Shown here: positions 54,909 through 64,000 of the stretch, piece after piece | Numbering within the stretch: the stretch's first letter is position 1 | Layout: the number at the start of each line of letters is the position of its first letter | Origin: Pseudomonas prosekii | Lineage (GTDB): Bacteria > Pseudomonadota > Gammaproteobacteria > Pseudomonadales > Pseudomonadaceae | DNA length: 64,000 nt | Direction of reading: 5' to 3' | NCBI RefSeq assembly: GCF_900105155.1 | Contig: NZ_LT629762.1 | Coordinates: 3,532,501-3,596,500, forward strand | Translations under genes and position numbers: made by a program | The notes under the pieces: model-generated | Databases searched by the model: none | What the model saw: the letters and a program-made list of their open reading frames with translations, nothing else | What the model was told of the DNA's origin: nothing

Positions 54909-57023
54909 TTGCTCAAGTTCAAGACTGCGATTTTACTGGGGGCGTTGCTGATTCTGGGCAGCAACGAGTTGGAAGCCGCCGCGTTGCCGGGTATGCCGGC
55001 CGCGACAGAAGAGGCCGAAAAACCTGAGCCGCTGGTGCAGGGCGGTTTGCTCGGCGCCATCAGTTCGAGCATCGATGACGTGCAGGACAAACTCGATCTC
55101 AACGAAAACCTCGTCGATGCCTGGCGCCTGCGCGCTGATCGCGCTGCTGATGAAGTCGACAAACTGGTCAACCAGCATTCGGCGCGTTCCGGTTGGAGCG
55201 TGGCCGGCGATTTCATGATGTTGTCCGGAGTCTGGCTCGGCACGTTTGCCTTGCTTACCGTACTCGGCGGGCTCGCGGCCAGCCGCTTGAGCCAGGGCAA
55301 ATGGCTGCGCACCCGACAACGCAGCCAGGACCTGCTCGGCTACTTGATGCCGTATACCTTGCCGGCCATCGCCTGCCTGCCGCTGACGCTATACGTCAGC
55401 CACTTTCTCCCGGCTTCAGTAGGCCGCGCGCTGGCGCTGTGTTTTGCCTACGCGACCAGCAGCGGCATCTTTTCAACGTCGATATTGCTGTGCGTCATCG
55501 TCATGTTCAACACCGGCCACAAACGCCCGGCAGTGCGGATCATCCGCGACTATTGCCCGAAACCGCTGTTCCTGATCGGCTTCCTCGCCGCGCTCAGCGA
55601 CGCCTTGACCAGCCCGCAGATCGCCCGGCAACTGGGCGGCAACATCACCAGCAGCGTCGCGGTGTTCACCGGGCTGTTCGCCTCGATCATCTTCGGGTTG
55701 CTGGTGATTCGCCTGCGACGCCCGGTCGCGCACCTGATCCGCAACCGTCCGCTGAGCCAACGCCTGAAACAACCGTCATTGCAGGAATCGCTGCGAATCT
55801 TTTCCGGGCTCTGGTATTGGCCGATCCTGCTGATGGTGATGGTCTCGGCGATCAACCTGATCGGCGTCGGCGAGGACAACCAGAAAGCCCTGCGCTGTGC
55901 GTTGTTCACCACCATTTTGCTGATTACCACGGTGTTCCTCAGCACGATTTTCCAGCACCTGTTCAAGTCGCGAAAAGCCGAGCGGCTGCAGCGCAGCAGT
56001 GCCTACAAGGAACGTTTTCTCAGTTTGCTGCACGCCTTGCTGCGCATCGTGATGGCCGTGGCGTTCATCGAGATTCTCGGGCGCATCTGGGGCGTGTCGC
56101 TGTTTGAATTCGCCGAGCAGAATTCGATTGGCCGGGCGATCAGCAATTCGCTGAGCAGCATCGGTTTGATCCTGTTGGTGACGTGGCTGTTCTGGGTGGT
56201 GCTCGACACCGCGATCCAGGAAGCGCTGAAACCGCCGGTCAACAAACGCTCGGCGCGTCAGCCGAGTACGCGGGTCAAAACCATCCTGCCGCTGCTGCGC
56301 AACGCGATCAAAATCATCCTCGTGGTGATTTGCGCGATCACCACCATGGCCAATCTGGGGATCAACGTCGCGCCGCTGCTGGCCGGTGCCGGGGTGGTTG
56401 GTCTGGCGATCGGTTTCGGTTCGCAGCAGTTGGTTCAAGACGTGATCACCGGCCTGTTCATCATCATCGAAGACACACTGTCGATTGGCGATTGGGTGGT
56501 GCTCGATTCCGGCCACGCCGGCACTGTCGAAGGGCTGACCATTCGCACCTTGCGCCTGCGCGACGGCAAGGGCTTTGTGCATTCGGTGCCGTTCGGCCAG
56601 ATCAAGGCTGTGACCAACCAATCGCGGCAGTTTGCCTATGCGTTCTTCTCGGTGCAGTTCACTTATGACACCGACGTCGACAAGGCCATCGAGCTGATTC
56701 GCGAGGCCGGGGATTCGATCCGCGACGACACGTTCCTCAAGTACAACCTGCAAGGGCCGCTCGATGTATTTGGCGTCGACAAGATGGACCTGAATGGCGT
56801 GGTGCTGACGGCGCAATTCCGGACTGTGTCGGGTGGCCAATATGCGGTGAGCCGCGCGTTCAATCAGCGCTTGAAGAAGCTTGTGGATAACAGCCCGTGG
56901 GTCCACTTCGCGCAGACTTATCCACAGCAGGTTTTGCTCCCGCATCGGCCGGCTGGCGAACAGGTCGAACCGGCGACGGAAAACTCCGCGGTGCTGCTGC
57001 CAGAACAACCGCGCCCGCAATGA
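54909..57023 (+). CDS. Large MscS-family mechanosensitive channel with signal peptide
   Basis: 704 residues if it starts at TTG 54909. This start is chosen because a gaggag ribosome site lies nine bases upstream and the result is a signal peptide (LKFKTAILLGALLILGSNELEAAAL); the open frame runs 136 codons further up but through REP DNA. A periplasmic segment (about 30-95) with a short helix is followed by about ten hydrophobic segments. The MscS pore and beta domain (GAGVVGLAIGFGSQQLVQDVITG, then IEDTLSIGDWVVL) is near residues 490-530. It resembles YbiO-type channels that release solutes on osmotic downshift. Confidence 0.88.
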   Translation: MLKFKTAILLGALLILGSNELEAAALPGMPAATEEAEKPEPLVQGGLLGAISSSIDDVQDKLDLNENLVDAWRLRADRAADEVDKLVNQHSARSGWSVAGDFMMLSGVWLGTFALLTVLGGLAASRLSQGKWLRTRQRSQDLLGYLMPYTLPAIACLPLTLYVSHFLPASVGRALALCFAYATSSGIFSTSILLCVIVMFNTGHKRPAVRIIRDYCPKPLFLIGFLAALSDALTSPQIARQLGGNITSSVAVFTGLFASIIFGLLVIRLRRPVAHLIRNRPLSQRLKQPSLQESLRIFSGLWYWPILLMVMVSAINLIGVGEDNQKALRCALFTTILLITTVFLSTIFQHLFKSRKAERLQRSSAYKERFLSLLHALLRIVMAVAFIEILGRIWGVSLFEFAEQNSIGRAISNSLSSIGLILLVTWLFWVVLDTAIQEALKPPVNKRSARQPSTRVKTILPLLRNAIKIILVVICAITTMANLGINVAPLLAGAGVVGLAIGFGSQQLVQDVITGLFIIIEDTLSIGDWVVLDSGHAGTVEGLTIRTLRLRDGKGFVHSVPFGQIKAVTNQSRQFAYAFFSVQFTYDTDVDKAIELIREAGDSIRDDTFLKYNLQGPLDVFGVDKMDLNGVVLTAQFRTVSGGQYAVSRAFNQRLKKLVDNSPWVHFAQTYPQQVLLPHRPAGEQVEPATENSAVLLPEQPRPQ

Positions 57024-57046
57024 GTTGCGTTGACGCTGCCGGCCTC

Positions 57047-57119
57047 ATCGCGAGCGAGCTCGCTCCCACATTGATTCGCTGGCGATCACCAAACCTGTGG
57101 GAGCGAGCTTGCTCGCGAT
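57047..57119. repeat. REP doublet between the MscS gene and lhr
   Basis: Arms atcgcgagcgagctcgctcccaca and tgtgggagcgagcttgctcgcgat, one mismatch, in inverted orientation. Located between convergent genes with no other terminator. Confidence 0.9.
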
Positions 57120-57138
57120 AGGGCCAGCCCCGCCAACA

Positions 57139-60100
57139 TCAATGACGGGTCAGTTTGCTGTGCACCTGCGCCGCTGCCGGCAGGTCAAGTTCCAGCCAAT
57201 TGATTTGCTTGCCGGCAATCACCGCCGCCGCTGGCAAGCCGTCGCGGTACACCAGCCGATTGCTCGCCAGCGCCGGGACTTTCGCGCCGGGCAGTAACGT
57301 GCCGGCGAGGTTCAGCGGATCGACTCCACACACCGCCACCAGGCTGCCGTCATGCGGGCGGCGGCGCACGTCGCGCAGCAGCGGAATGGCTTCCGGCAGC
57401 GCAAATTGTTCGCCGGCCAAACCACTGACAAAACGCCCGCCACGAATCTCGCCGCGCGCCTCCAGTCGATGAAAAGTACGCAGCAATTCCCGCCAACTCG
57501 GCAGCCAATCCGCTTCGCGCTCAAGCAAACGCCAGAACACCACGCCATAGCGGCGCAGCAATGTCATGGCGATGTGTTCCAGCGTCTCGTGCGGCATCGG
57601 TGCCGGGCGTTGGTTGTCGATAATCGGCGCCGGCGCGCCACGGCGCAGCAAGGCCCAGCGCCCGGCGTCGTCCATGCCGCCGACAAACGCGCCGCGCCCT
57701 CGACGACTGCTGCGCTGCTGGCGTTTGCTCGCGGGAGTAATCAATGCGCGCAGCCCGGCAAAACTGTCAGCGTTCACCAGCCCGGCGCCGACCAGTTCCT
57801 GCAAGGCGATTTCCAGTTCCGCGCGCAACAAGTGCGCTTCGTGAATCAACTCGTCGAAAAACAACGCGCCGTGCTGGCTCAGCGCCTCGAAGACTTTCCG
57901 GGTTTTCGGCGACAGTTCGCTGACCGGCGTCTGTTCAGTCAAACCACTCCACAACCCGACCTGACTGCGCGGCAACAACAGAATCGGCGTGCTGCGCAAT
58001 GCCGTGCTCGCGCTTTTGCTGCGCGTGGTCAGGCGCGTCCACACCAGTTTGCCGCTGCGGCACAAGTCATCCAGCCAACTCGCCGAATAGTCCTTGAGCC
58101 GCGCCGGCAGAATGTCGCTGTCCCACGCCGAAGCGGCAGCGGGGTAGCCTTCAAACTGGCTGATGATCGACGGCAACACCGCGCTGCCCTGGCCCTGCGT
58201 GGTGCTCGACAGATGCTGCCAGTCGAACAGAAACCGCATGAAATCCTGCAACGCCACCGGCTCGATTTCCCGGCGCAGACGCTTGACCGTGTAGCGATGA
58301 ATGCGTGCGAGCAAATGCCGCTCGCACCATTCGTCCTGCTCGGCGCCGGGGGTGAAGTGCCCGCGCAGCACATAGCCTTCACTTTCCAGGCGCGCGAGGG
58401 CCTGGCTGACGTCGTTGCTCGCCAGACCCAACGGTTCGGCAATCGCCGGCAGCGGCAGCGGGCCGAAAGCACTGAGGCGCGCGCGGATCACTTCCAGCAA
58501 CGCTTCATCGGCCTCCCACACTTCATCAAAACCGTGCAGCGCTTGCAGCGGCGGAGCCAATTTTGCCTGTGGATAAACCGCCTGCAGCAGCGTCAGGCGT
58601 TCCAGCGCCAGCCAAACGGATTGTTCCTGATTGATCTGCAAACGGCTGGCGCGGCCACTCTTGGCCAAGGCATCGAGCCATTCGCGCCACTGTGGATTGA
58701 CCTGCGCTTCGGCCTCGGTGATGCACGCGAGGCTCATCAACGCCTCGTGCATTTCATCGACGCGGGTCGGCGCCGGCCAGGCCTCGTCGCGCACCGCTTG
58801 AATCGCTTCGCCATCGAGTGCGCCGAGGTCATCGGTGGACTGCGGATCGGTCCAGCGCCGGTTGAGCACCGCTTGCGTGCGGCGTTCTTCCAGCGGGGCG
58901 TCGTCGAGAAAAGTGTAGGGCCGCGCGCTGAGAATTTCGGCGGCGAGCGGCGAGGGCGCCGGCAAGTCGCGGCTGATCAACCGCACTTCGCCGCGCTCCA
59001 TGCGCCGCAGCAAGGTCAGCCAACCTTCGGCGTCCATCGCTTCGTGCAGGCAATCGTCGAGGGTTTGCTCGACCAGCGGATGCTCCGGCACTTCGCGCTC
59101 GCCGGCGAGGTTTTCCACGCAGGCGATCTGATCGGGGAACACGTTGGCGATCAAATCTTCGCTTTTCATTCGCTGGATCTGCGGCGCGACTTTGCGCCCG
59201 CCGGTGTAACGCGGCAATGCCAGCGCGACCCCGGCATTCCAGCGCCAGCGCACACCAAACAGTGGCGCTTCGAGCACCGCTTGAATCAGCAAATGTTCGG
59301 CGCTGCTGCTGTGCAAATAACGCCAGACGTCATCCAGTTCAAAACTGTGCGCAGTGGACAGCGACAAGACAATCGCGTCCTCGCTGGCGGCGGCCTGCAA
59401 CTCGAAGTTGAACGTGCGGCAGAAGCGCTTGCGCAACGCCAGGCCCCAGGCGCGGTTGATGCGGCTGCCGAACGGTGTGTGGATGATCAGTTGGGTGCCG
59501 CCGGACTCGTCGAAAAAACGCTCCATCAGCAGCGTGTCCTGCGACGGCAGGGCGCCGAGTGTGAGGCGCGCGCGGGCGAGGTAATCGACCAGTTGTTCGG
59601 CGCTGGCGAGGTTGAGGCCGAGGGTTTCGGTCAGCCAGTCGAGCGCCGGTTGCAGGTTGCCCGGCGTGGCGCCGAGCAGTTCATCGAGTTGCGCTTGCAG
59701 GCGCGCGACCGCAAACGACAGTTCGGCGCTGCGCCCCGGCGCCTCGCCGAGCCAGAACGGAATGGTCGGCGGCTGGCCTTGGGCGTCCTCGACCCGGACC
59801 TTGCCGGCGTCGATGCGCAGGATTCGATACGAGGTATTGCCCAACTGGAAGATATCGCCGGCAATGCTTTCCACCGCGAAGTCTTCGTTGACGCTGCCGA
59901 TGTTCAGCCCTTGCGGCTCGAGCAGCACGCTGTAATCGGCGTTGTCCGGGATCGTCCCACCGCTGGTGACGGCGGTCAGTTTGGCGCCACGGCGCCCGCG
60001 CAAGGTGCGGGTCACGGCGTCGCGATGCAGGTAAGCGCTGCGCATGCCTTCGCGACCGTTGTAGCCTTCGGCGAGCATGTGCAGCAGGGCCTGATAGTGT

Positions 60101-61455
60101 TTTTCGTCGAGGCTGGCGTACGGCGACGCTTGACGGAACAGCGCCAGCAGGGCGTCTTCGTGCCATTCCTGGCAACTGACTTCGGCGATGATTTGCTGGG
60201 CGAGCACGTCCAGCGGCGCTTCGGGGATCAATAACGTGTCGAGTTCGCCACGGCGCACGCAATCGAGCAGCGCGGTGCATTCGATCAAATCGTCGCGGGT
60301 GGTGGCGAACAAGCGGCCCTTGGGCGTGCCGCCGACCTGGTGCCCCGAGCGGCCGACCCGTTGCAGAAACCCGGCAATCGAGCGCGGCGAGGAGATCTGG
60401 CACACGAGGTCGACGTCGCCGATGTCGATGCCCAATTCCAGCGAAGCAGTGGCGATCAGCACTTGCAACTCGCCGCGCTTGAGCCGTTGCTCGGCGTCGA
60501 GGCGAAATTCCTTGGCCAGGCTGCCGTGGTGCGCGGCGACCGCATCCTTGCCGAGACGGTCGCTCAGATGTCGGCTCAAGCGTTCGGCGAGGCGTCGGGT
60601 GTTGACGAAAATCAGCGTGGTGCGGTGTTCGCGGGCGAGGGCGGCGAGGCGGTCGTAGACCAGTTGCCAAACGTCGTTGGCCATCACTGCTGTCAGCGGC
60701 ACCGGCGGCACTTCAATGCCCAGATCCCGCGGCCGCGCGTGGCCGATGTCGATAATCTCGCAGTCGCGGTCGCGGCCGACGAGAAAACGTGAAACCGCTT
60801 CGATGGGTTTCTGCGTGGCCGACAAACCGATGCGCATCAGCGTTTGCGGGCAGAGCGCCTGCAAGCGTTCCAGGCTCAGCGCCAGATGGCTGCCGCGTTT
60901 GCTGGCGGCGATGGCGTGGATTTCATCGACGATCACCGTGCGTGTGCTGCCGAGCATTGTTCGCCCGGAGTCGGAGCCGAGCAGCACGTAGAGCGATTCC
61001 GGGGTGGTCACGAGAATGTGCGGCGGCTTGCGGCGCATCGCCGAGCGTTCTTTTTGCGGCGTGTCGCCGGTGCGTACGGCGGTGCTGATCTGCAATTCGG
61101 GCAGGCCCATCCGCCGCAGTTGTTCGGTGATCCCGGCCAGCGGGTTTTGCAGGTTGATCTGGATGTCGTTGGACAACGCCTTGAGCGGCGAAACGTAGAC
61201 CACCAGGGTTTCGTCGGGCAATTGGCCGCCGTTGTCCAGGCCTCGGTGGACCAGATCGTCAAGCACGGCGAGGAACGCGGTGAGGGTTTTGCCGGAGCCG
61301 GTGGGCGCCGCGATCAAGACGCTGCGGTGCTGGCGAATCAACGGCCACGCCCGCGCCTGGGCGGCGGTGACCGTCGGGAAGGTGTTGCGGAACCAGGCAC
61401 TGACAGCCGGATGAAAGCCGGCCAGCGCAGTGTCGGCGGGGATGGGCAGGTTCAT
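57139..61455 (-). CDS. lhr: Full-length ATP-dependent helicase Lhr
   Basis: 1438 residues. Q motif Gln33, Walker A APTGSGKT (Lys56) and DEIH box (VDEIHAIAASKRGSH) make the first RecA domain. RVGRSGHQVGG is motif VI. The winged helix and the Lhr-specific domain give the Lhr core of about 850 residues. The remaining 580 residues are the C-terminal module, which in E. coli Lhr has been reported to carry uracil-DNA glycosylase activity. It unwinds RNA:DNA hybrids 3' to 5' and is thought to aid repair. The following LigD/MPE-type partners of other lhr clusters are absent. Confidence 0.94.
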   Translation of the reverse strand: MNLPIPADTALAGFHPAVSAWFRNTFPTVTAAQARAWPLIRQHRSVLIAAPTGSGKTLTAFLAVLDDLVHRGLDNGGQLPDETLVVYVSPLKALSNDIQINLQNPLAGITEQLRRMGLPELQISTAVRTGDTPQKERSAMRRKPPHILVTTPESLYVLLGSDSGRTMLGSTRTVIVDEIHAIAASKRGSHLALSLERLQALCPQTLMRIGLSATQKPIEAVSRFLVGRDRDCEIIDIGHARPRDLGIEVPPVPLTAVMANDVWQLVYDRLAALAREHRTTLIFVNTRRLAERLSRHLSDRLGKDAVAAHHGSLAKEFRLDAEQRLKRGELQVLIATASLELGIDIGDVDLVCQISSPRSIAGFLQRVGRSGHQVGGTPKGRLFATTRDDLIECTALLDCVRRGELDTLLIPEAPLDVLAQQIIAEVSCQEWHEDALLALFRQASPYASLDEKHYQALLHMLAEGYNGREGMRSAYLHRDAVTRTLRGRRGAKLTAVTSGGTIPDNADYSVLLEPQGLNIGSVNEDFAVESIAGDIFQLGNTSYRILRIDAGKVRVEDAQGQPPTIPFWLGEAPGRSAELSFAVARLQAQLDELLGATPGNLQPALDWLTETLGLNLASAEQLVDYLARARLTLGALPSQDTLLMERFFDESGGTQLIIHTPFGSRINRAWGLALRKRFCRTFNFELQAAASEDAIVLSLSTAHSFELDDVWRYLHSSSAEHLLIQAVLEAPLFGVRWRWNAGVALALPRYTGGRKVAPQIQRMKSEDLIANVFPDQIACVENLAGEREVPEHPLVEQTLDDCLHEAMDAEGWLTLLRRMERGEVRLISRDLPAPSPLAAEILSARPYTFLDDAPLEERRTQAVLNRRWTDPQSTDDLGALDGEAIQAVRDEAWPAPTRVDEMHEALMSLACITEAEAQVNPQWREWLDALAKSGRASRLQINQEQSVWLALERLTLLQAVYPQAKLAPPLQALHGFDEVWEADEALLEVIRARLSAFGPLPLPAIAEPLGLASNDVSQALARLESEGYVLRGHFTPGAEQDEWCERHLLARIHRYTVKRLRREIEPVALQDFMRFLFDWQHLSSTTQGQGSAVLPSIISQFEGYPAAASAWDSDILPARLKDYSASWLDDLCRSGKLVWTRLTTRSKSASTALRSTPILLLPRSQVGLWSGLTEQTPVSELSPKTRKVFEALSQHGALFFDELIHEAHLLRAELEIALQELVGAGLVNADSFAGLRALITPASKRQQRSSRRGRGAFVGGMDDAGRWALLRRGAPAPIIDNQRPAPMPHETLEHIAMTLLRRYGVVFWRLLEREADWLPSWRELLRTFHRLEARGEIRGGRFVSGLAGEQFALPEAIPLLRDVRRRPHDGSLVAVCGVDPLNLAGTLLPGAKVPALASNRLVYRDGLPAAAVIAGKQINWLELDLPAAAQVHSKLTRH

Positions 61456-61512
61456 GGGCTAATTTATGCGGGCGGGGTGGGGAAGTTGCAAGCCCTGGAA
61501 GCCGACCGGTGT

Positions 61513-61650
61513 CCCTGTGGCGAGGGGGCTTGCCCCCGTTGGGCTGCGAAGCGGCCCCAAAACATCCGCCGCCATGCTTCAGGATTACCGCGTTTGGCGG
61601 TTTTACGACTGCTGCGCAGCCGAACGGGGGCAAGCCCCCTCGCCACAGGG
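61513..61650. repeat. Long REP doublet, TGTGGCGAGGGGG class
   Basis: Arms ccctgtggcgagggggcttgcccccg and cgggggcaagccccctcgccacaggg surround a loop of about 85 bases. The 345-base gap between lhr and the next gene holds this element and about 150 further bases with no feature I can name. Confidence 0.9.
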
Positions 61651-61800
61651 GCGGCGACTAAATCCGGGGATCTACACTTTACGGATGACGGTTGCGCACT
61701 AAACCCGCAAAATGCAACGATTCCGGCATCTATCGACGACAACGCCTGTGTGCGCTGTCGATAAAGCCATTGATTCAATCAGACTGGGCCTGCTGACTTT

Positions 61801-62677
61801 ATGCGAATGCGCCTTATGTTACTGGGCGGCGGAAATGCCCTTGGGCAGGCGCTGATTCGCCTCGGTGCGGAGGAAGACATCGGTTTCCTCGCCCCCCGCC
61901 CACCCCAAGACGGCTGGGACGCCGCAAGCCTGACGCAACTGCTCGACGACACGCGCCCGGACGCGCTGATCAACCTCGCCTATTACTTCGACTGGTTCCA
62001 GGCAGAGACGGTCAGCGAGCAGCGCCTCGCCAGCCAGGAACGCGCCATCGAACGCCTGGCCGAATTGTGCCAGCACCACAACATCGTCCTGCTGCAACCT
62101 TCGAGCTATCGCGTGTTCGACGGCTCGCGCGCCACCGCCTACAGCGAAAAAGACGAACCGGTGCCGCTGGGCCTGCGCGGTCAAGCCTTGTGGCGAATCG
62201 AACAAAGCGTGCGCGCCACGTGCCCGCAACATGTGTTGTTGCGTTTCGGCTGGCTGCTCGATGACAGCGCCGAGGGCACGCTCGGGCGTTTCCTCGCGCG
62301 CGCCGAAACCCCGGAAGAATTGCTTCTGGCCGACGACCGTCGGGGCAATCCGACGCCGGTCGACGACGCGGCCCGGGTGATTATTTCGGTGCTCAAGCAA
62401 CTCGATTGTGCGGCGCCACTGTGGGGCACCTATCATTACGCCGGGCATGAGGCGACCACGCCGCTGGCATTGGGTCAGGCGATCATCACCGAAGCACGCA
62501 ACCTGCACGCGCTGGCCATCGAAGCGCCGACCGCCCAGGCTCACGCCGCGCGGCCCGACGCCGCCGAAGAGCCGCAACACGCGGTGCTCGCCTGCAAGAA
62601 AATTCTGCACACCTTCGGGATCAAGCCACGCGCCTGGCGCGCGGCTCTCCCGGGCTTACTGGATAGGTTTTATCGCC

Positions 62678-62685
<8 letters not shown>
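61801..62685 (+). CDS. RmlD-like NAD(P)-binding protein lacking the catalytic Tyr-Lys pair
   Basis: 294 residues. Nucleotide-binding loop LGGGNALGQALIR and the strand DALINLAYY are present, and PSSYRVFDGS matches the RmlD STDYVFDG motif. Where RmlD has Tyr-xxx-Lys, this protein has Arg126 (LGLRGQALWRIE) and Leu130. It may therefore bind a nucleotide or sugar without catalysis. It overlaps the next gene by eight bases and resembles the gene before the epimerase next to oprG in P. aeruginosa. Confidence 0.82.
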
Positions 62686-63607
<922 letters not shown>

Positions 63608-63623
63608 GTTTTTCTCAGTCATG

Positions 63624-63652
63624 AAAAAGGCGCCTTTCGAGGCGCCTTTTTT
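63624..63652. terminator. Terminator after the epimerase
   Basis: Stem aaaaaggcgcc / ggcgcctttttt with loop tttcga. Usable from both strands. Confidence 0.92.
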
Positions 63653-63689
63653 ATTGCTCGGACATCACCGTTATGGCAAGTGATGAACT

Positions 63690-63785
63690 TGTGGCGAGGA
63701 GGCTTGCCCCCGTTTGACTGCGCAGCAGTCACCATCAGTTTTGGGGCCGCTTCGCAGCCCAACGGGGGCAAGCCCCCTCGCCACA
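63690..63785. repeat. REP doublet, TGTGGCGAGG class
   Basis: Arms tgtggcgaggaggcttgccccc and gggggcaagccccctcgccaca in inverted orientation with one mismatch, in the gap between the convergent epimerase and OmpW-family genes. Confidence 0.9.
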
Positions 63786-63814
63786 GGATCTTCTTCAATC
63801 TTACGGTTGCGGTG

Positions 63815-64000
63815 TTAGAACTTGTAACCGAGGCCAACCATGTAGATGAACGGGTCGACTTCGACATTGACCTTGGCCCGGGTGCCCGGTGCCACGGCGT
63901 TGTTTTCGACGGTGGCCTGGGTGTCGATGTCGATGTAGCGCACTTGGCCGTTGATCATGATGTTGTCGGTGATCATGTAATCCGCGCCGACCTGGAACGC
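63815..64000 (-). CDS. oprG: OmpW/OprG-family outer-membrane porin, C-terminal 61 residues (continues past window)
   Basis: The visible part reads as beta-barrel strands: GADYMITDNIMINGQVRYIDI, then VEVDPFIYMVGLGYKF with the terminal Phe typical of outer-membrane proteins. OmpW/OprG forms an eight-stranded barrel for small hydrophobic molecules. The neighbouring epimerase supports oprG by synteny. The N-terminus lies outside the window. Confidence 0.85.
   Translation of the reverse strand, partial: AFQVGADYMITDNIMINGQVRYIDIDTQATVENNAVAPGTRAKVNVEVDPFIYMVGLGYKF

Noticed and set aside
57352..60234. 960-codon + strand frame opposite lhr
   Set aside because: Shadow rich in Gln and Arg from reversed GC-rich codons.

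Overview
The window is chromosomal DNA of a Pseudomonas, most likely of the P. fluorescens group. Several things point there. The gene order matches the PA4280 to PA4232 block of P. aeruginosa as I recall it: rRNA operon, birA, coaX, tRNAs and tuf, then the secE-nusG, L11-L1, L10-L12, rpoBC, str, S10, spc and alpha operons, then katA, ferritin, uvrA, a YajR-type MFS transporter and ssb. The protein sequences agree closely with Pseudomonas. The later intergenic regions carry the palindromic REP elements (GTGGGAGC.. / TGTAGGAGCGAGG.. / TGTGGCGAGGGGG..) typical of fluorescent pseudomonads. No prophage, insertion sequence or CRISPR array is visible.

Bases 1-4130 hold the 3' half of a 23S rRNA gene, a 5S rRNA gene with a terminator, birA, coaX and a small SPOR-like protein. 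coaX carries an apparent one-base deletion in a G run that moves its last 40 codons into another frame. Bases 4235-36300 are the translation and transcription core: tRNA-Tyr, tRNA-Gly, tRNA-Thr, a first tuf, tRNA-Trp, secE, nusG, the rplK to rpoC genes, rpsL-rpsG-fusA, a second tuf, and the S10, spc and alpha operons ending at rplQ. All are on the + strand. Hairpin terminators followed at once by strong sigma-70-like promoters divide this superoperon at rpoC/rpsL, tuf/rpsJ, rpsN/rpsH and rpmJ/rpsM. The two EF-Tu copies differ at about 27 residues.

Bases 36300-43700 are a stress and repair block: katA, a heme-less ferritin (called bfrA in older annotation), uvrA on the - strand, a YajR-like MFS protein with a C-terminal ferredoxin-like domain, and ssb.

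Bases 43700-64000 are more strain-variable. They contain an OsmC-YcaO fusion, a cysteine hydrolase divergent from a GlxA-type AraC regulator, and an ATP-grasp-like DUF3182 gene overlapping an alpha/beta hydrolase. These last two converge on a four-gene operon (DUF72, ybhP-like phosphodiesterase, clsB cardiolipin synthase, ybhN-like membrane protein). Next come a large MscS-family channel, full-length helicase lhr, two overlapping SDR genes (the first lacking the catalytic Tyr-Lys pair), and the 3' end of an OmpW/OprG porin gene. Most gaps here are REP doublets, including a 121-bp tandem array and one REP doublet nested inside another.

The clearest candidates for under-described biology are the DUF3182-hydrolase pair beside the clsB operon, the OsmC-YcaO fusion, and the SDR pseudo-enzyme paired with an active SDR.
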